64,000 nucleotides of DNA from Aquiflexum sp. TKW24L (GTDB lineage: Bacteria > Bacteroidota > Bacteroidia > Cytophagales > Cyclobacteriaceae), in the NCBI RefSeq assembly GCF_023502205.1, contig NZ_JAMFLG010000011.1:62001-126000 (forward strand), written 5' to 3'. Both the position numbers and the translations under genes were made by a program. Numbering within the stretch: position 1 is the first letter of the stretch; the number at the start of each line of letters is the position of its first letter. Under the pieces are notes generated by a model. It did no database searches. It saw only the letters and a list, made by a program, of their open reading frames with translations, and was not told the origin of the DNA. Shown here in pieces: positions 17,545 to 26,070 of the stretch.

Positions 17545-18843
17545 TCAATCCTCCACCAAAGTGAATACCATCTGACGGAATTTCCAGCCTGTTTCCTCAC
17601 CGATTCCTTGGGTTTGTTTCATGAGGATACCGATGATTTTTTCCTCCGGATCGGCAAAATATTGGGTATTGAAATAGCCTCCCCAATCGAATGTTCCTAC
17701 ACTTCCTTCACCTCCTTCTGCGATTCCTTTCTCATTGACCACACCAAAAGCCAACCCGTAATGCTTTCCGCCGCCCCAAAGATTTCCGGTCTGGTTTTGC
17801 ATCATGGTTTCGATGGTAGTTCGGCTGAGGATCCTGACACCGTTAAGTTCGCCGCCATTGAGGTACATCTGAAGGAAAGTAGCATAATCCTTAGCAGTGC
17901 TGGAAAGTCCTGCCCCTCCTGAGAAGAATCTTTTTGCACCGGTAATGGGGTAATTGGGATCATAGAATGTGGTCGGAAAACCTTCCCATTTACCATTGGT
18001 TTTGCGGTGGATGGTTACCAATCTTGAGGCTTTTACCTCAGGAAGGTAAAACCAAGTATCCTGCATGCCCAAAGGTTCAAACAAACGCTCCCTCAAAAAC
18101 TGATCGAATGGCTTGCCTGACACGATTTCTACCAAATAACCCAATACATCCAATCCTTCGGAGTAAGTATATTTTTCTCCCGGATGATGGTGGAGTGGCA
18201 GTTTGGCCAACTTCTTCACATTTTCACTGATGCTGATATTTTGGGTAGTATAGAGGTCAATGATGCCGGCTTTGTTATAGATCATCCTCATCCGTTCGTC
18301 TCCATCAATCACGCCATAACCCAAACCCGAAGTATGGGTCAACAGGTGGCGGATGGTGATTTTCTTGTTGGCGGCAACTGTCGTGTAGGAAGTGTCGCCA
18401 TAGCGGAAATTCTGCAAAACCTGCGGATTTTTGAATTCAGGGATAAATTTCGAAATCGGATCGTCCAACCTGAATTTCCCTTCTTCCCACAGCATCATCA
18501 CAGCTGTGGAGGTGATGGCTTTTGTCTGGGAAGCGATCCTGAAAATCGCGTCTTTCTGCATGGCTTTGCCGGATTCCACATCTGCAAATCCTTTCGCCGA
18601 GTGGTAGACGATTTTACCGTTGCGGACGATGAGCGCTACCAAACCCGGTAATTCTTCATTTTTGATGGACTCCTCCAACATGGCATCCAATTTCTTTAAC
18701 CGTTCGGGGGAAATGCCCACGCTTTGGGCTGCAGCTTCTGATAGGGGAGGAGATTTTTTGATGGAGGTGGTTTGGGCTATTCCAAGTATGCAGATAAACT
18801 GAAGTGTCAATACAAGAATGGTTTTTCTGGTTATCGAATTCAT
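17545..18843 (-). CDS. Serine hydrolase, beta-lactamase class C/esterase VIII family (downstream copy)
   Basis: 432 residues from the ATG at 18843 (MNSITRKTILVLTLQFICIL, a signal peptide ending GIAQ); the frame is open to 18912, but that extension overlaps the preceding gene's end and reads as non-coding. The S-x-x-K nucleophile motif is SQTK at residues 105-108, the tyrosine motif is KYTYSEG, and the C-terminal FDWGGYFNTQYFADP block is typical of penicillin-binding-like esterases. Such exported enzymes act on peptidoglycan peptides, esters or beta-lactams; substrate not predictable. It lies 58 bases behind a paralogue on the same strand. The first ~145 mature residues are almost identical between the two copies while the rest diverges strongly, pointing to gene conversion. 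A terminator follows. Confidence 0.9.
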   Translation of the reverse strand: MNSITRKTILVLTLQFICILGIAQTTSIKKSPPLSEAAAQSVGISPERLKKLDAMLEESIKNEELPGLVALIVRNGKIVYHSAKGFADVESGKAMQKDAIFRIASQTKAITSTAVMMLWEEGKFRLDDPISKFIPEFKNPQVLQNFRYGDTSYTTVAANKKITIRHLLTHTSGLGYGVIDGDERMRMIYNKAGIIDLYTTQNISISENVKKLAKLPLHHHPGEKYTYSEGLDVLGYLVEIVSGKPFDQFLRERLFEPLGMQDTWFYLPEVKASRLVTIHRKTNGKWEGFPTTFYDPNYPITGAKRFFSGGAGLSSTAKDYATFLQMYLNGGELNGVRILSRTTIETMMQNQTGNLWGGGKHYGLAFGVVNEKGIAEGGEGSVGTFDWGGYFNTQYFADPEEKIIGILMKQTQGIGEETGWKFRQMVFTLVED

Positions 18844-18901
18844 GTTGATTTTGTGTTTAGGGATTGGAAGAAAAGCAAATATTTGAAACTTAAAATTGAA
18901 A

Positions 18902-20206
18902 TCAATCATCAATCAGAGAATAAACCATTTGTTTGAATTTCCATCCTGTGGGTTCATTTCCGCCTAATGTTTGCTTGAGAATGATGCCAATGATATTTTC
19001 TTTTGGATCAGCGAAATATTGCGTATTGAAAGCACCTCCCCATTCAAAGGTCCCAAGACTCCCAAGTCCGCCTTTTGCTATGGTTTTTTCGGAAGTGACA
19101 GCAAAGGCAAGTCCATGATAGGTGCCTACATTTTCGTCTAATTCAACAGATTGGTTAGCCATCATGGTCTCTATCGTATTCCTGCTCAGAATCCGGACTC
19201 CATTGTATTCTCCACCATTAAGGTACATCTGCAAAAACTTAGCATAATCCATGGCCGTACTGCTGAGCCCTCCTCCTCCTGAAAAAAGGCTTTTTGATCC
19301 TGATATCGGAAAGGAGCTGTCCCAACCCATGTTTGGATCAGGTTTGATCCATTTACCTTCGTGGGGAACATGTACCTCTACTAAACGTGGAGCTAGGTTT
19401 TCAGGCAGGTAAAACCAAGTATCCTTCATTCCCAAAGGTGAAAAAATCCGTTCCTGAAAAAATTTATCCAATGGCATCCCGGAAACAACTTCCACCAAAT
19501 AGCCCAAAACATCAATGCTCATGGAATATCTAAATTTCTCGCCAGGATTCTGAATGAGGGGTAATTTCGCCAATTTCTTAATGTTTATCTCATTCGTCAT
19601 TCCCTTGGTATCAAAAGCCTCAACGATTCCTTCTTTTTGGTAAATCATCCTTATCCGCTCATCCTGATCAATGCCTCCATAGCCAATCCCTGCACTATGG
19701 GTCAATAGGTGGCAGATGGTGATCTCTTTGTTGGCAGCTACTGTCGTGTAGGAGGTATCACCATAGCGGAAATTCTGCAAAACCTGCGGGTTTTTGAATT
19801 CAGGGATGAATTTCGAAATCGGATCGTCCAACCTGAATTTTCCTTCTTCCCACAGCATCATCACAGCAGTGGAGGTGATGGCTTTTGTCTGAGAGGCAAT
19901 TCTGAAAATGGCATCTTTCTGCATGGCTTTTCCTGATTCCACATCTGCAAATCCTTTTGCAGAGTGGTAGACGATTTTACCATTGCGGACGATGAGCGCT
20001 ACCAAACCAGGCAATTCTTCATTTTTGATGGACTCCTCCAACATGGCATCCAATTTCTTTAAGCGCTCGGGAGAAATGCCCACACTTTGTGGAGTGGCTT
20101 CAGATAGAGGAGGTGATTTTTTGAGTGAGGTGGTTTGGGCCATTATGCTTGAACTGACCAAAAGACAGAGCAAGAATTGGAAGATTGATCTTGGGTTGAT
20201 GTTCAT
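18902..20206 (-). CDS. Serine hydrolase, beta-lactamase class C/esterase VIII family (upstream copy)
   Basis: 434 residues with a signal peptide (MNINPRSIFQFLLCLLVSSS, then IMAQ). The catalytic S-x-x-K is SQTK at residues 105-108; the tyrosine motif is FRYSMS, and the end carries FEWGGAFNTQYFADP. It is the first gene of a tandem pair. From about residue 25 to 155 only a handful of positions differ from the neighbour (for instance L/I at SLKK, TP/AA after LSEA, E/K in ANKEIT), whereas the lid region (DTKGMTNEINIKK versus TTQNISISENVKK) and the region after FSPLGMKDTWFYLPE diverge widely. Both keep all catalytic residues, so both are probably active, with possibly different substrates set by the diverged half. 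Confidence 0.9.
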   Translation of the reverse strand: MNINPRSIFQFLLCLLVSSSIMAQTTSLKKSPPLSEATPQSVGISPERLKKLDAMLEESIKNEELPGLVALIVRNGKIVYHSAKGFADVESGKAMQKDAIFRIASQTKAITSTAVMMLWEEGKFRLDDPISKFIPEFKNPQVLQNFRYGDTSYTTVAANKEITICHLLTHSAGIGYGGIDQDERIRMIYQKEGIVEAFDTKGMTNEINIKKLAKLPLIQNPGEKFRYSMSIDVLGYLVEVVSGMPLDKFFQERIFSPLGMKDTWFYLPENLAPRLVEVHVPHEGKWIKPDPNMGWDSSFPISGSKSLFSGGGGLSSTAMDYAKFLQMYLNGGEYNGVRILSRNTIETMMANQSVELDENVGTYHGLAFAVTSEKTIAKGGLGSLGTFEWGGAFNTQYFADPKENIIGIILKQTLGGNEPTGWKFKQMVYSLIDD

Positions 20207-20451
20207 AGGAATGGGATTGAAAATGGTTTATTAAGATAATGAAAAAGTCTATTTTATACTGTCAATGATATTTGTACGGTCGTTTATTTTGGTTTTTTGT
20301 TCTCAAATGCCTGTTCGAAATTGGGGACACAGTGGAAATCAAAAAAAAAAAATGTAAAAAATGGCTTTTAGAAATCTTTCATTTATACAATCGGTAAAAT
20401 CCATAGGGTGCGTTTTCTTATTTTTAGATTCAAGAAATCCAAAGCAGGCCT

Positions 20452-22242
20452 ATGTATTTGATCCAATTTATTTTCTTCTTAACCTTCATTTTTGGCGGAG
20501 TCGAGACTGTCGAACATTCCCAAAGCGAAACCCACATCCGCATCAACCAACTCGGTTACCTGCCTTTTGATACCAAAGTTGCGGTAGTTTTCAGTAAGAA
20601 TACTGTCAAAGAAAACTTCCAACTCATCAACCAAGCCACCGGAAAAGTAGCTTTGGAAATCAAGCCCGAAAGACTCCAAACCAACGAATGGGGAGGTTTC
20701 CTCTATTGGGAAGCGGATTTTTCTCAAGTCACCGAACCTGGAGATTATTTACTGAAAGGCAAAAAAAGCAATACCCAATCCGCAGTTTTTCCGATCGGGG
20801 AGGGGACCTACTCCGGACAACAGGAATCTCTCTTGGAATTTATGCGGCAACAGCGCTGTGGTTACAATCCCACTTTGGACATGGTCTGCCATGAAAAGGA
20901 CGGACGGACTTTCTTTGGTCCGATGGCAGACAGCACCTATGTGGACCTGAGTGGCGGCTGGCACGATGCCGGCGACCAACTCAAATACCTCATCACTTCC
21001 AGCTATGCTACTGCACACATGCTGATGGCTTATGAACTGTATCCCGACAGGTTTGAGGACAAGGTAAATGCCTTGGGTCAATCCGGTCCAAACGAAATAG
21101 CAGACGTGTTGGACGAAGCCAAGTGGGGGCTTGATTGGATTCTCAAAATGCATCCGGCACCTAACCAACTTTTCCATCAGGTAGCAGACGACCGGGACCA
21201 CCGGGGATTCAAGATTCCAAATCAGGACAATGCGGATTATGGTTGGGGTGCCAATTCCTACCGGGCAGCATACTTTGCAACGGGCAAGCCACAAGGCCTG
21301 ATGAAGTACCAAAGCGAGGCGACCGGAATTGCCAACCTTGCGGGAAGAAGTGCTGCGGCTTTGGCTTTGGCGGCAAGGATCTGGGAAAAGGATTTGAAAG
21401 ATCCTGAGTTTGCCGAGACATGCAGGAAAGCGGCCATTTCCCTTTATCAAATGGGTAGGAAGCAGGAAGGCTACCAACAGGGTAATTCCTACGGTGCACC
21501 TTACCGCTACAATGAAGAAACCTGGGCGGATGACATGGAATGGGCTGCCGCCGAATTGTATAAAACCACCAAGGACAAAACCTACCTGGAGCAAGCCAAA
21601 AAATATGCGGTGCTGAGCAATACGGCTGACAGTTGGACCGTCAAAGATTCTGCTTCCCATTACCAGTTGTATCCATTTATCAACATGGGACATTTTGCAC
21701 TTCATGGAGTCGTGGATGCGGATTTCCAAAAAACCTTGGAGGGATATTACCTTGACGGAATCAAATATACCCTGAAGCGGGCACAGCAAAACCCTTTTCA
21801 CGTGGGAGTTCCTTTCATTTGGTGCAGCAACAATCTCTTGACAAGCTTGGCGACTCAGGTGATTTTGTATGAGAAAATGAGCGGAGACAAACAGTTTGAA
21901 CCCTTTTTGAAGGCACAAAGGGATTGGCTATTTGGTAGAAATCCATGGGGAACATCGATGTTTACCATGATGCCTGAAGGAGGAGAATATCCCGTCGAGG
22001 TGCACACAGCGCCCTTTGTGATGTTGGGCATGCAGGTGCCCGGAGGATTGGTAGATGGACCGGTCTATACTTCGATTTACAAAAACCTGTTGGGTTTGAC
22101 GCTTTTGAAACCGGATGTTTTTGCCCAATTCCAAAATGAACATGTTGTCTATCATGACGATGTGGGTGATTACAGTACCAACGAACCCACCATGGATGGC
22201 ACCGCCGGATCTATTTTGATGATGACATATTTTAGTAGGTGA
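20452..22242 (+). CDS. Glycoside hydrolase family 9 (endoglucanase-like) with N-terminal Ig-like domain
   Basis: 596 residues. A hydrophobic start (MYLIQFIFFLTFIFGGVETV) serves as signal peptide. Residues about 25-115 form the CelD_N immunoglobulin-like domain (IRINQLGYLPFDTKVAVVFS) and 120-590 the (alpha/alpha)6 GH9 catalytic domain. The catalytic base motif GGWHDAGD has D172 and D175; the acid is E578 in TNEPTMDG near the C terminus; GRNPWGTSMFTMMP and the HxR-type substrate loop are present. GH9 enzymes invert beta-1,4-glucan linkages (cellulose, mixed-linkage glucan, cello-oligosaccharides). No T9SS tail or carbohydrate-binding module is visible, so it likely works in the periplasm on imported oligosaccharides. 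It stands alone and converges on hemN over a shared terminator. Confidence 0.92.
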   Translation: MYLIQFIFFLTFIFGGVETVEHSQSETHIRINQLGYLPFDTKVAVVFSKNTVKENFQLINQATGKVALEIKPERLQTNEWGGFLYWEADFSQVTEPGDYLLKGKKSNTQSAVFPIGEGTYSGQQESLLEFMRQQRCGYNPTLDMVCHEKDGRTFFGPMADSTYVDLSGGWHDAGDQLKYLITSSYATAHMLMAYELYPDRFEDKVNALGQSGPNEIADVLDEAKWGLDWILKMHPAPNQLFHQVADDRDHRGFKIPNQDNADYGWGANSYRAAYFATGKPQGLMKYQSEATGIANLAGRSAAALALAARIWEKDLKDPEFAETCRKAAISLYQMGRKQEGYQQGNSYGAPYRYNEETWADDMEWAAAELYKTTKDKTYLEQAKKYAVLSNTADSWTVKDSASHYQLYPFINMGHFALHGVVDADFQKTLEGYYLDGIKYTLKRAQQNPFHVGVPFIWCSNNLLTSLATQVILYEKMSGDKQFEPFLKAQRDWLFGRNPWGTSMFTMMPEGGEYPVEVHTAPFVMLGMQVPGGLVDGPVYTSIYKNLLGLTLLKPDVFAQFQNEHVVYHDDVGDYSTNEPTMDGTAGSILMMTYFSR

Positions 22243-22246
22243 AAAA

Positions 22247-22274
22247 GTCCATTGTCCACAGTCCATAGTCCACC
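22247..22274. repeat. Heptanucleotide array, four units of GTCCANN
   Basis: GTCCATT, GTCCACA, GTCCATA, GTCCACC in direct succession, starting 5 bases after the GH9 stop codon. The first five bases are invariant, the last two vary. Confidence 0.7.
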
Positions 22275-22344
22275 TGCGTTATTATAATTGGCATTTACAG
22301 AAAGGGGAATGACATATTGGAATATTGAGGTTCAATAGAAATGT

Positions 22345-22485
22345 GGCTTTAGCCCATTCACAAATAAATGCCAAGCAAAAAATGGGCTTTAGCCAAAACA
22401 ATGAGATTGGATGTAAGAAGGTGGATAGGATTTGGCTAAAGCCGGGGAGATCGCTGCTTTTATTTCCCCTCCAGCTAAAGCAGGA
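22345..22485. repeat. Dispersed GGCTTTAGCC elements in both orientations
   Basis: GGCTTTAGCC at 22345-22354 and 22385-22394, its reverse complement GGCTAAAGCC at 22434-22443, and a diverged copy (CAGCTAAAGCAGG) at 22472-22484. The facing copies could fold a long stem-loop. No coding sequence. Confidence 0.6.
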
Positions 22486-22498
22486 GGAAATTTAATAA

Positions 22499-22524
22499 AA
22501 AAAGCCCCAAAATCGGGGCTTTTT
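22499..22524. terminator. Bidirectional terminator between GH9 and hemN
   Basis: 10-bp perfect stem AAAAAGCCCC / GGGGCTTTTT with a 6-base loop; the A and T tracts on either side let it work for both converging genes. Confidence 0.85.
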
Positions 22525-22660
22525 CTATAGTTAAACGGGTTTATAAAAACGACTAAAGCATTTAAATGATATTAGTAGATATTGGGATAAAATTTGATAT
22601 TACTTTGATCAAGCATCAATATCCAACAAATCAATTTTTTGAATATCCATCAATATCTTT

Positions 22661-24022
22661 TCATATTGACTTACTGAATCCAAATTTCCTTTCCTCTTTT
22701 TCCTGCATCCGGAGGTCAAAAACCATGCACACATTGCGGATAAATGGAAGCCCGGTTGACAGGATTTTGATTCCCTTGGCGTCAAATTCGATGATTCCCT
22801 CTTCGGCAAAAGTTTTCAGTTTATCCCAATTCCTTTTTCCCAAGACAGAATAGTAACAGAAATTCCATTCCGCTTCATGGTTGCAGATCAGTTTCAAAAT
22901 CAGGTTTCTGGTTTCGATGTCTTCCTTGCTCATGAGATGCCCTTTGCTGATGGCAAAATGTCCCAAGCTGATTTGTTCTTTGTAAAGGTCAATTTCCTTG
23001 GTGTTTTGGGCGTAGGCATAATACACATCGGAAATGGAACTGTTGCCTAAGCCAAGCAAAATTTTGGAAGGAGATGTAGTATAACCCATGAAATTACGGT
23101 GGAGGGTTTTGTTTTTCTTGGCGATATAAAGCGGATCATTTTCCAGTGCAAAATGGTCCATCCCAACCTCCAGGTATCCCATCTCTGTGAGGATCTCTTT
23201 TCCTTTTTCGTAGAGGTTTCTTTTTTCTGATTCCTTGGGGAGAAATTGCTCAAAACTTTTTTGAGCAGGAAATGCCGATGGCAGGTGCGCGTAGCTGTAG
23301 AAGGCAATGCGGTCCGGTTTGAGTTCGGCCACTTTATCAAAAGTAGCGCTGATCGTCTCGGTTGTCTGATGTGGCAAACCATAGATCAGGTCAAAATTTA
23401 CCGATGTGTAGCCTATTTCCCGTGCTACATCGGTGGCTTCCTTGACCCGCTCGAAGGGCTGAATGCGGTGAATGGCTTTTTGGACTTCCCCGTTGAAATC
23501 CTGAATGCCGTAACTCACCCTTCGGAAACCCAAATCAAACAAAGTCTTCAAATGTCCGCGCGTAGTATTGTTGGGATGTCCTTCAAAACTGAATTCGGCA
23601 TCGGGCATGACTTCTGAACTTTCGATGATTATTCCCAACATTTCTTCCAATGATTCAGGGGAAAAAAATGTGGGTGTCCCCCCTCCAAGATGGATTCCGG
23701 CAAGTTTGGGTTTTGTATCTAATATTTTCAAATAAGCATCCCACTCATTCATGATAGAAGTGATGTATGGCGTTTCTACAGCGTGGTTTTTGGTAATCCG
23801 CTTGTTGCAGCCACAGTAGGTACAGAGGCTTTCGCAATAGGGAAGATGGATATAAAGTGTGATTCCTTCCGAATCTCCAAAGTCTTCATAGGCCTTTTTG
23901 ACCAAACTGATCCAACCCCGTTCATTGAGGTCGTCTGCCCAGAGTGGTACTGTCGGGTAGGAAGTGTAGCGTGGCGCGGGAACGTTATATTTTTGAAGAA
24001 GATCGGCAGAAATATCAGTCAT
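22661..24022 (-). CDS. hemN: Oxygen-independent coproporphyrinogen III oxidase (radical SAM)
   Basis: 453 residues, the usual HemN length. The radical SAM motif YCESLCTYCGC gives C63, C67 and C70 for the [4Fe-4S] cluster, with C72 following as in true HemN (CxxxCxxCxC), which separates it from the HemW-type homologues. The N-terminal RYTSYPTVPLW and the GGGTPTF SAM-binding stretch are also family marks. It converts coproporphyrinogen III to protoporphyrinogen IX without O2, a cytosolic step of heme synthesis used when oxygen is low. Fitting that, a TGATAAATGTCA dyad lies 72 bases upstream of the ATG, matching one in front of the Fnr-like gene at 62893. Single gene, convergent with GH9. Confidence 0.95.
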   Translation of the reverse strand: MTDISADLLQKYNVPAPRYTSYPTVPLWADDLNERGWISLVKKAYEDFGDSEGITLYIHLPYCESLCTYCGCNKRITKNHAVETPYITSIMNEWDAYLKILDTKPKLAGIHLGGGTPTFFSPESLEEMLGIIIESSEVMPDAEFSFEGHPNNTTRGHLKTLFDLGFRRVSYGIQDFNGEVQKAIHRIQPFERVKEATDVAREIGYTSVNFDLIYGLPHQTTETISATFDKVAELKPDRIAFYSYAHLPSAFPAQKSFEQFLPKESEKRNLYEKGKEILTEMGYLEVGMDHFALENDPLYIAKKNKTLHRNFMGYTTSPSKILLGLGNSSISDVYYAYAQNTKEIDLYKEQISLGHFAISKGHLMSKEDIETRNLILKLICNHEAEWNFCYYSVLGKRNWDKLKTFAEEGIIEFDAKGIKILSTGLPFIRNVCMVFDLRMQEKEERKFGFSKSI

Positions 24023-24093
24023 GTTAATAATTATTTCCTACAAATCTCCCTTTTTTAGCTACCGATTTTTATGACCAATGCTGCTGTATAAGA

Positions 24094-24105
24094 TGATAAA
24101 TGTCA
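24094..24105 (-). promoter_or_regulatory. Putative Fnr/Crp-type operator upstream of hemN
   Basis: TGATAAATGTCA fits the palindrome TGAYAWWTRTCA, i.e. TGA-N6-TCA half-sites as used by the Crp/Fnr family. Its centre is about 77 bases from the hemN start codon. The same pattern precedes the Fnr-like gene in this window. Confidence 0.5.
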
Positions 24106-24223
24106 TGGTTTTTCTTTTTTTGGAAATGGTTCTTAGAAATTATCCTTCGCATTTTTGTTCAAAGAGACTGACATATTTCACTATGTTATTCTTGAAAAAA
24201 TAAGGGAGATATATTTTCACATC

Positions 24224-24322
24224 AATCCCGAAAGGGATTAAATACCTTTAGGTTATTTACCCCGGATAGAATCCGGTGTCGGCTGAAATCCTGAAAATGG
24301 CAGACAACCCTGATAGGGGTTG
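24224..24322. repeat. Three-hairpin intergenic repeat
   Basis: AATCCC-GAAA-GGGATT (24224-24239, a GNRA tetraloop), CCGGAT-AGA-ATCCGG (24262-24276) and CAACCC-TGATAG-GGGTTG (24305-24322) follow one another. All three are short perfect stems in AT-rich spacer, like the dispersed intergenic hairpin units known from Bacteroidota genomes. Confidence 0.55.
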
Positions 24323-24467
24323 AATAAATAGCAAATACAGATTTTTAACCTTACTGAATCTTCCTTTACAATTCTTATTTTCAAAAAGTAAAAATCCTAA
24401 CAGAAAGAAAAGGATGGACATTAAAGCTTAATTTGATATTTTTAGGATCAACCAACCATCCAAACCC

Positions 24468-25841
24468 ATGAAAACCCATTCCACTGACAGTTCCCGAAGA
24501 AAATTTTTAGCCAAATCAGCGACACTCGCAGCAGGTTCTGTATTTCTCAATGGTATTGCTGAAGCACTCACCCTCCACGATAATCCTGCTGCAAAAATGA
24601 AAATTGCGCTCGTTGGTTTGGGAGTTCGTGGATCCAATATGTTTGGGAGAGACGTGCAAAACGTTTATAGGGATCAGATCGAATTTGTAGGCCTATGCGA
24701 TATCAATCCCGGCCGTTTGGAATTTGGAAAGAAGCATCTTGGGGTAGATTGCCCGCTGTTTACAGATTTTGACCAAATGCTCGCTGAGCGCAAACCGGAC
24801 GTGGTCATCGTCACCACGATGGATTCTACCCACCACATCTTTATCATCAAGGCCTTGGAAGCAGGGATCAATGTCATCACCGAGAAACCAATGACTACCG
24901 ATGAGGACAAGTGCCAAGCTATCCTGGACGCCGAGCGCAAATCCGGCAAAAAGGTCATCGTCACCTTCAATTACCGCTATTCTCCCCACCGTCAGCGGAT
25001 CTTTGAAATCCTCCGCAACGGAGAAATCGGAGACATCACCTCCGTGGATTTTCATTGGTACCTCAATACTTCCCACGGAGCAGATTATTTCCGCAGGTGG
25101 CATGGGTACAAAGCCAAAGGAGGAACATTGCTCGTCCACAAATCCACGCATCACTTTGACCTGCTCAATTGGTGGTTGGACTCGGATCCTGAGGAGGTTT
25201 TTGCTTACGGCGCTTTGGAGTTTTATGGGAAAAACGGCCCTTTCCGCGGCACGAATTGCCGTCCCTGTCCGCACAAAAACAAGTGCGATTTTTATTGGGA
25301 CATTACCAAAAGTAAGCACATGGTCGACCTTTATGTCAACAATGAGCACCACGATGGTTACCTTAGAGACGGTTGTGTATTTAGGGAAGATATTGATATT
25401 TATGATAAAATGGCCGTTCAGGTCCGGTATATGAATGGGGTGCAGGTGAGTTATTCACTGACGACATATTCACCCTATGAAGGTTACCGCATCGCCTTCA
25501 ACGGTACCAAAGGCCGCGTGGAGGCTTGGATCAAAGAAAGCCAACCTTGGGAGGAAAAGGAGGAGGACGAAATCCGCCTGACCAAAAATTTTGGAGAAAC
25601 AGAACTCATCGTGATTCCACATGGAGGTGGTGGTCATGGGGGTGGAGATACCCGTCTCAAAGACAAACTTTTCCTAGATCCCAATATGGCCGATCCTTAC
25701 AGCCAATCTGCCGGAACCCGTGACGGGGCCATGTCCATCCTTGTCGGCATCGCCGCCCGCAATTCCATCGAATCCGGCAAGCCCATCAAAGTCGCCGACC
25801 TGACTGATATTGAATTGAAAAAAAGCGGGAGGGGGAAGTAG
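24468..25841 (+). CDS. Tat-exported Gfo/Idh/MocA family oxidoreductase with a four-cysteine cluster
   Basis: 457 residues. The N terminus is a twin-arginine signal (SRRKFLAKSATLAAG, residues 9-23), so the folded, cofactor-loaded protein is exported. The Rossmann nucleotide-binding motif is GLGVRG (50-55) and the EKP catalytic motif is at 139-141 (INVITEKPMT). Unusually, the C-terminal domain has C264-x2-C267-x5-C273 (NCRPCPHKNKC) and C303, which could bind zinc or an Fe-S cluster. Family members oxidise or reduce sugars, inositols or glycosides using tightly bound NAD(P); Tat-exported ones often act on glycosides in the periplasm. It ends in a His/Gly-rich stretch (HGGGGHGGGDTR). A second Gfo/Idh gene converges on it. 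Confidence 0.9.
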   Translation: MKTHSTDSSRRKFLAKSATLAAGSVFLNGIAEALTLHDNPAAKMKIALVGLGVRGSNMFGRDVQNVYRDQIEFVGLCDINPGRLEFGKKHLGVDCPLFTDFDQMLAERKPDVVIVTTMDSTHHIFIIKALEAGINVITEKPMTTDEDKCQAILDAERKSGKKVIVTFNYRYSPHRQRIFEILRNGEIGDITSVDFHWYLNTSHGADYFRRWHGYKAKGGTLLVHKSTHHFDLLNWWLDSDPEEVFAYGALEFYGKNGPFRGTNCRPCPHKNKCDFYWDITKSKHMVDLYVNNEHHDGYLRDGCVFREDIDIYDKMAVQVRYMNGVQVSYSLTTYSPYEGYRIAFNGTKGRVEAWIKESQPWEEKEEDEIRLTKNFGETELIVIPHGGGGHGGGDTRLKDKLFLDPNMADPYSQSAGTRDGAMSILVGIAARNSIESGKPIKVADLTDIELKKSGRGK

Positions 25842-25851
25842 AGGAAAGGGA

Positions 25852-25879
25852 CGGAAGTCAGAAGACGGAAGACAGAAGA
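25852..25879. repeat. Heptanucleotide array, four units of CRGAAGW
   Basis: CGGAAGT, CAGAAGA, CGGAAGA, CAGAAGA in direct succession, 11 bases after the stop of the Tat-exported Gfo/Idh gene. Confidence 0.7.
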
Positions 25880-25913
25880 AGAGTAGGTGGTTGAATGGAA
25901 TCAAGTTTTAAAA

Positions 25914-25955
25914 ACAAGGTATCAAGTATTAAATACCAAGTATCAAGTACAAGGC
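25914..25955. repeat. Heptanucleotide array, six degenerate units around ATCAAGT
   Basis: ACAAGGT, ATCAAGT, ATTAAAT, ACCAAGT, ATCAAGT, ACAAGGC in phase. Same period as the other two arrays but a different unit. Confidence 0.65.
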
Positions 25956-26070
25956 AGTAGGACTTGAGAACACGAGAAGTTGGACAACCAGATAACAATT
26001 AGAACCACTACAACAACTACAACTACAACATTTACACCTGTCTGCATTGTTAAAACCACTTACCAAATTA

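Larger units (their letters stand above)
22243..22660. other. 418-base intergenic region with repeats
   Basis: Holds a 7-base tandem array (22247-22274), four GGCTTTAGCC-like elements (22345-22485) and the bidirectional terminator (22499-22524). No gene seen. Confidence 0.6.
24023..24467. other. 445-base divergent intergenic region
   Basis: Contains the Fnr-type dyad (24094-24105), a weaker similar sequence TGACATATTTCA (24169-24180) and a set of three hairpins (24224-24322). No open reading frame of note. Confidence 0.6.
25842..26070. other. Convergent intergenic region with heptanucleotide arrays
   Basis: 229 bases between two converging oxidoreductase genes, made largely of short degenerate repeats (25852-25879, 25914-25955, and a CAACTA-type six-base run around 26010-26030). 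No terminator stem could be found. Confidence 0.6.

Noticed and set aside
20264-20275. TGATATTTGTAC upstream of the serine hydrolase pair, close to the Fnr-type dyad
   Set aside because: It matches 10 of 12 bases but lacks the right half-site TCA, so it is not a dyad; chance similarity is likely.
20749-21918. A 389-codon open frame on the minus strand across the GH9 gene
   Set aside because: It lies entirely antisense to a well-supported GH9 enzyme, and the translated sequence has no domain or sensible composition; it results from codon bias of the real gene.
24693-25352. A 219-codon open frame on the minus strand across the Tat-exported Gfo/Idh gene
   Set aside because: Antisense to a gene with clear Rossmann and EKP motifs; no family resemblance.
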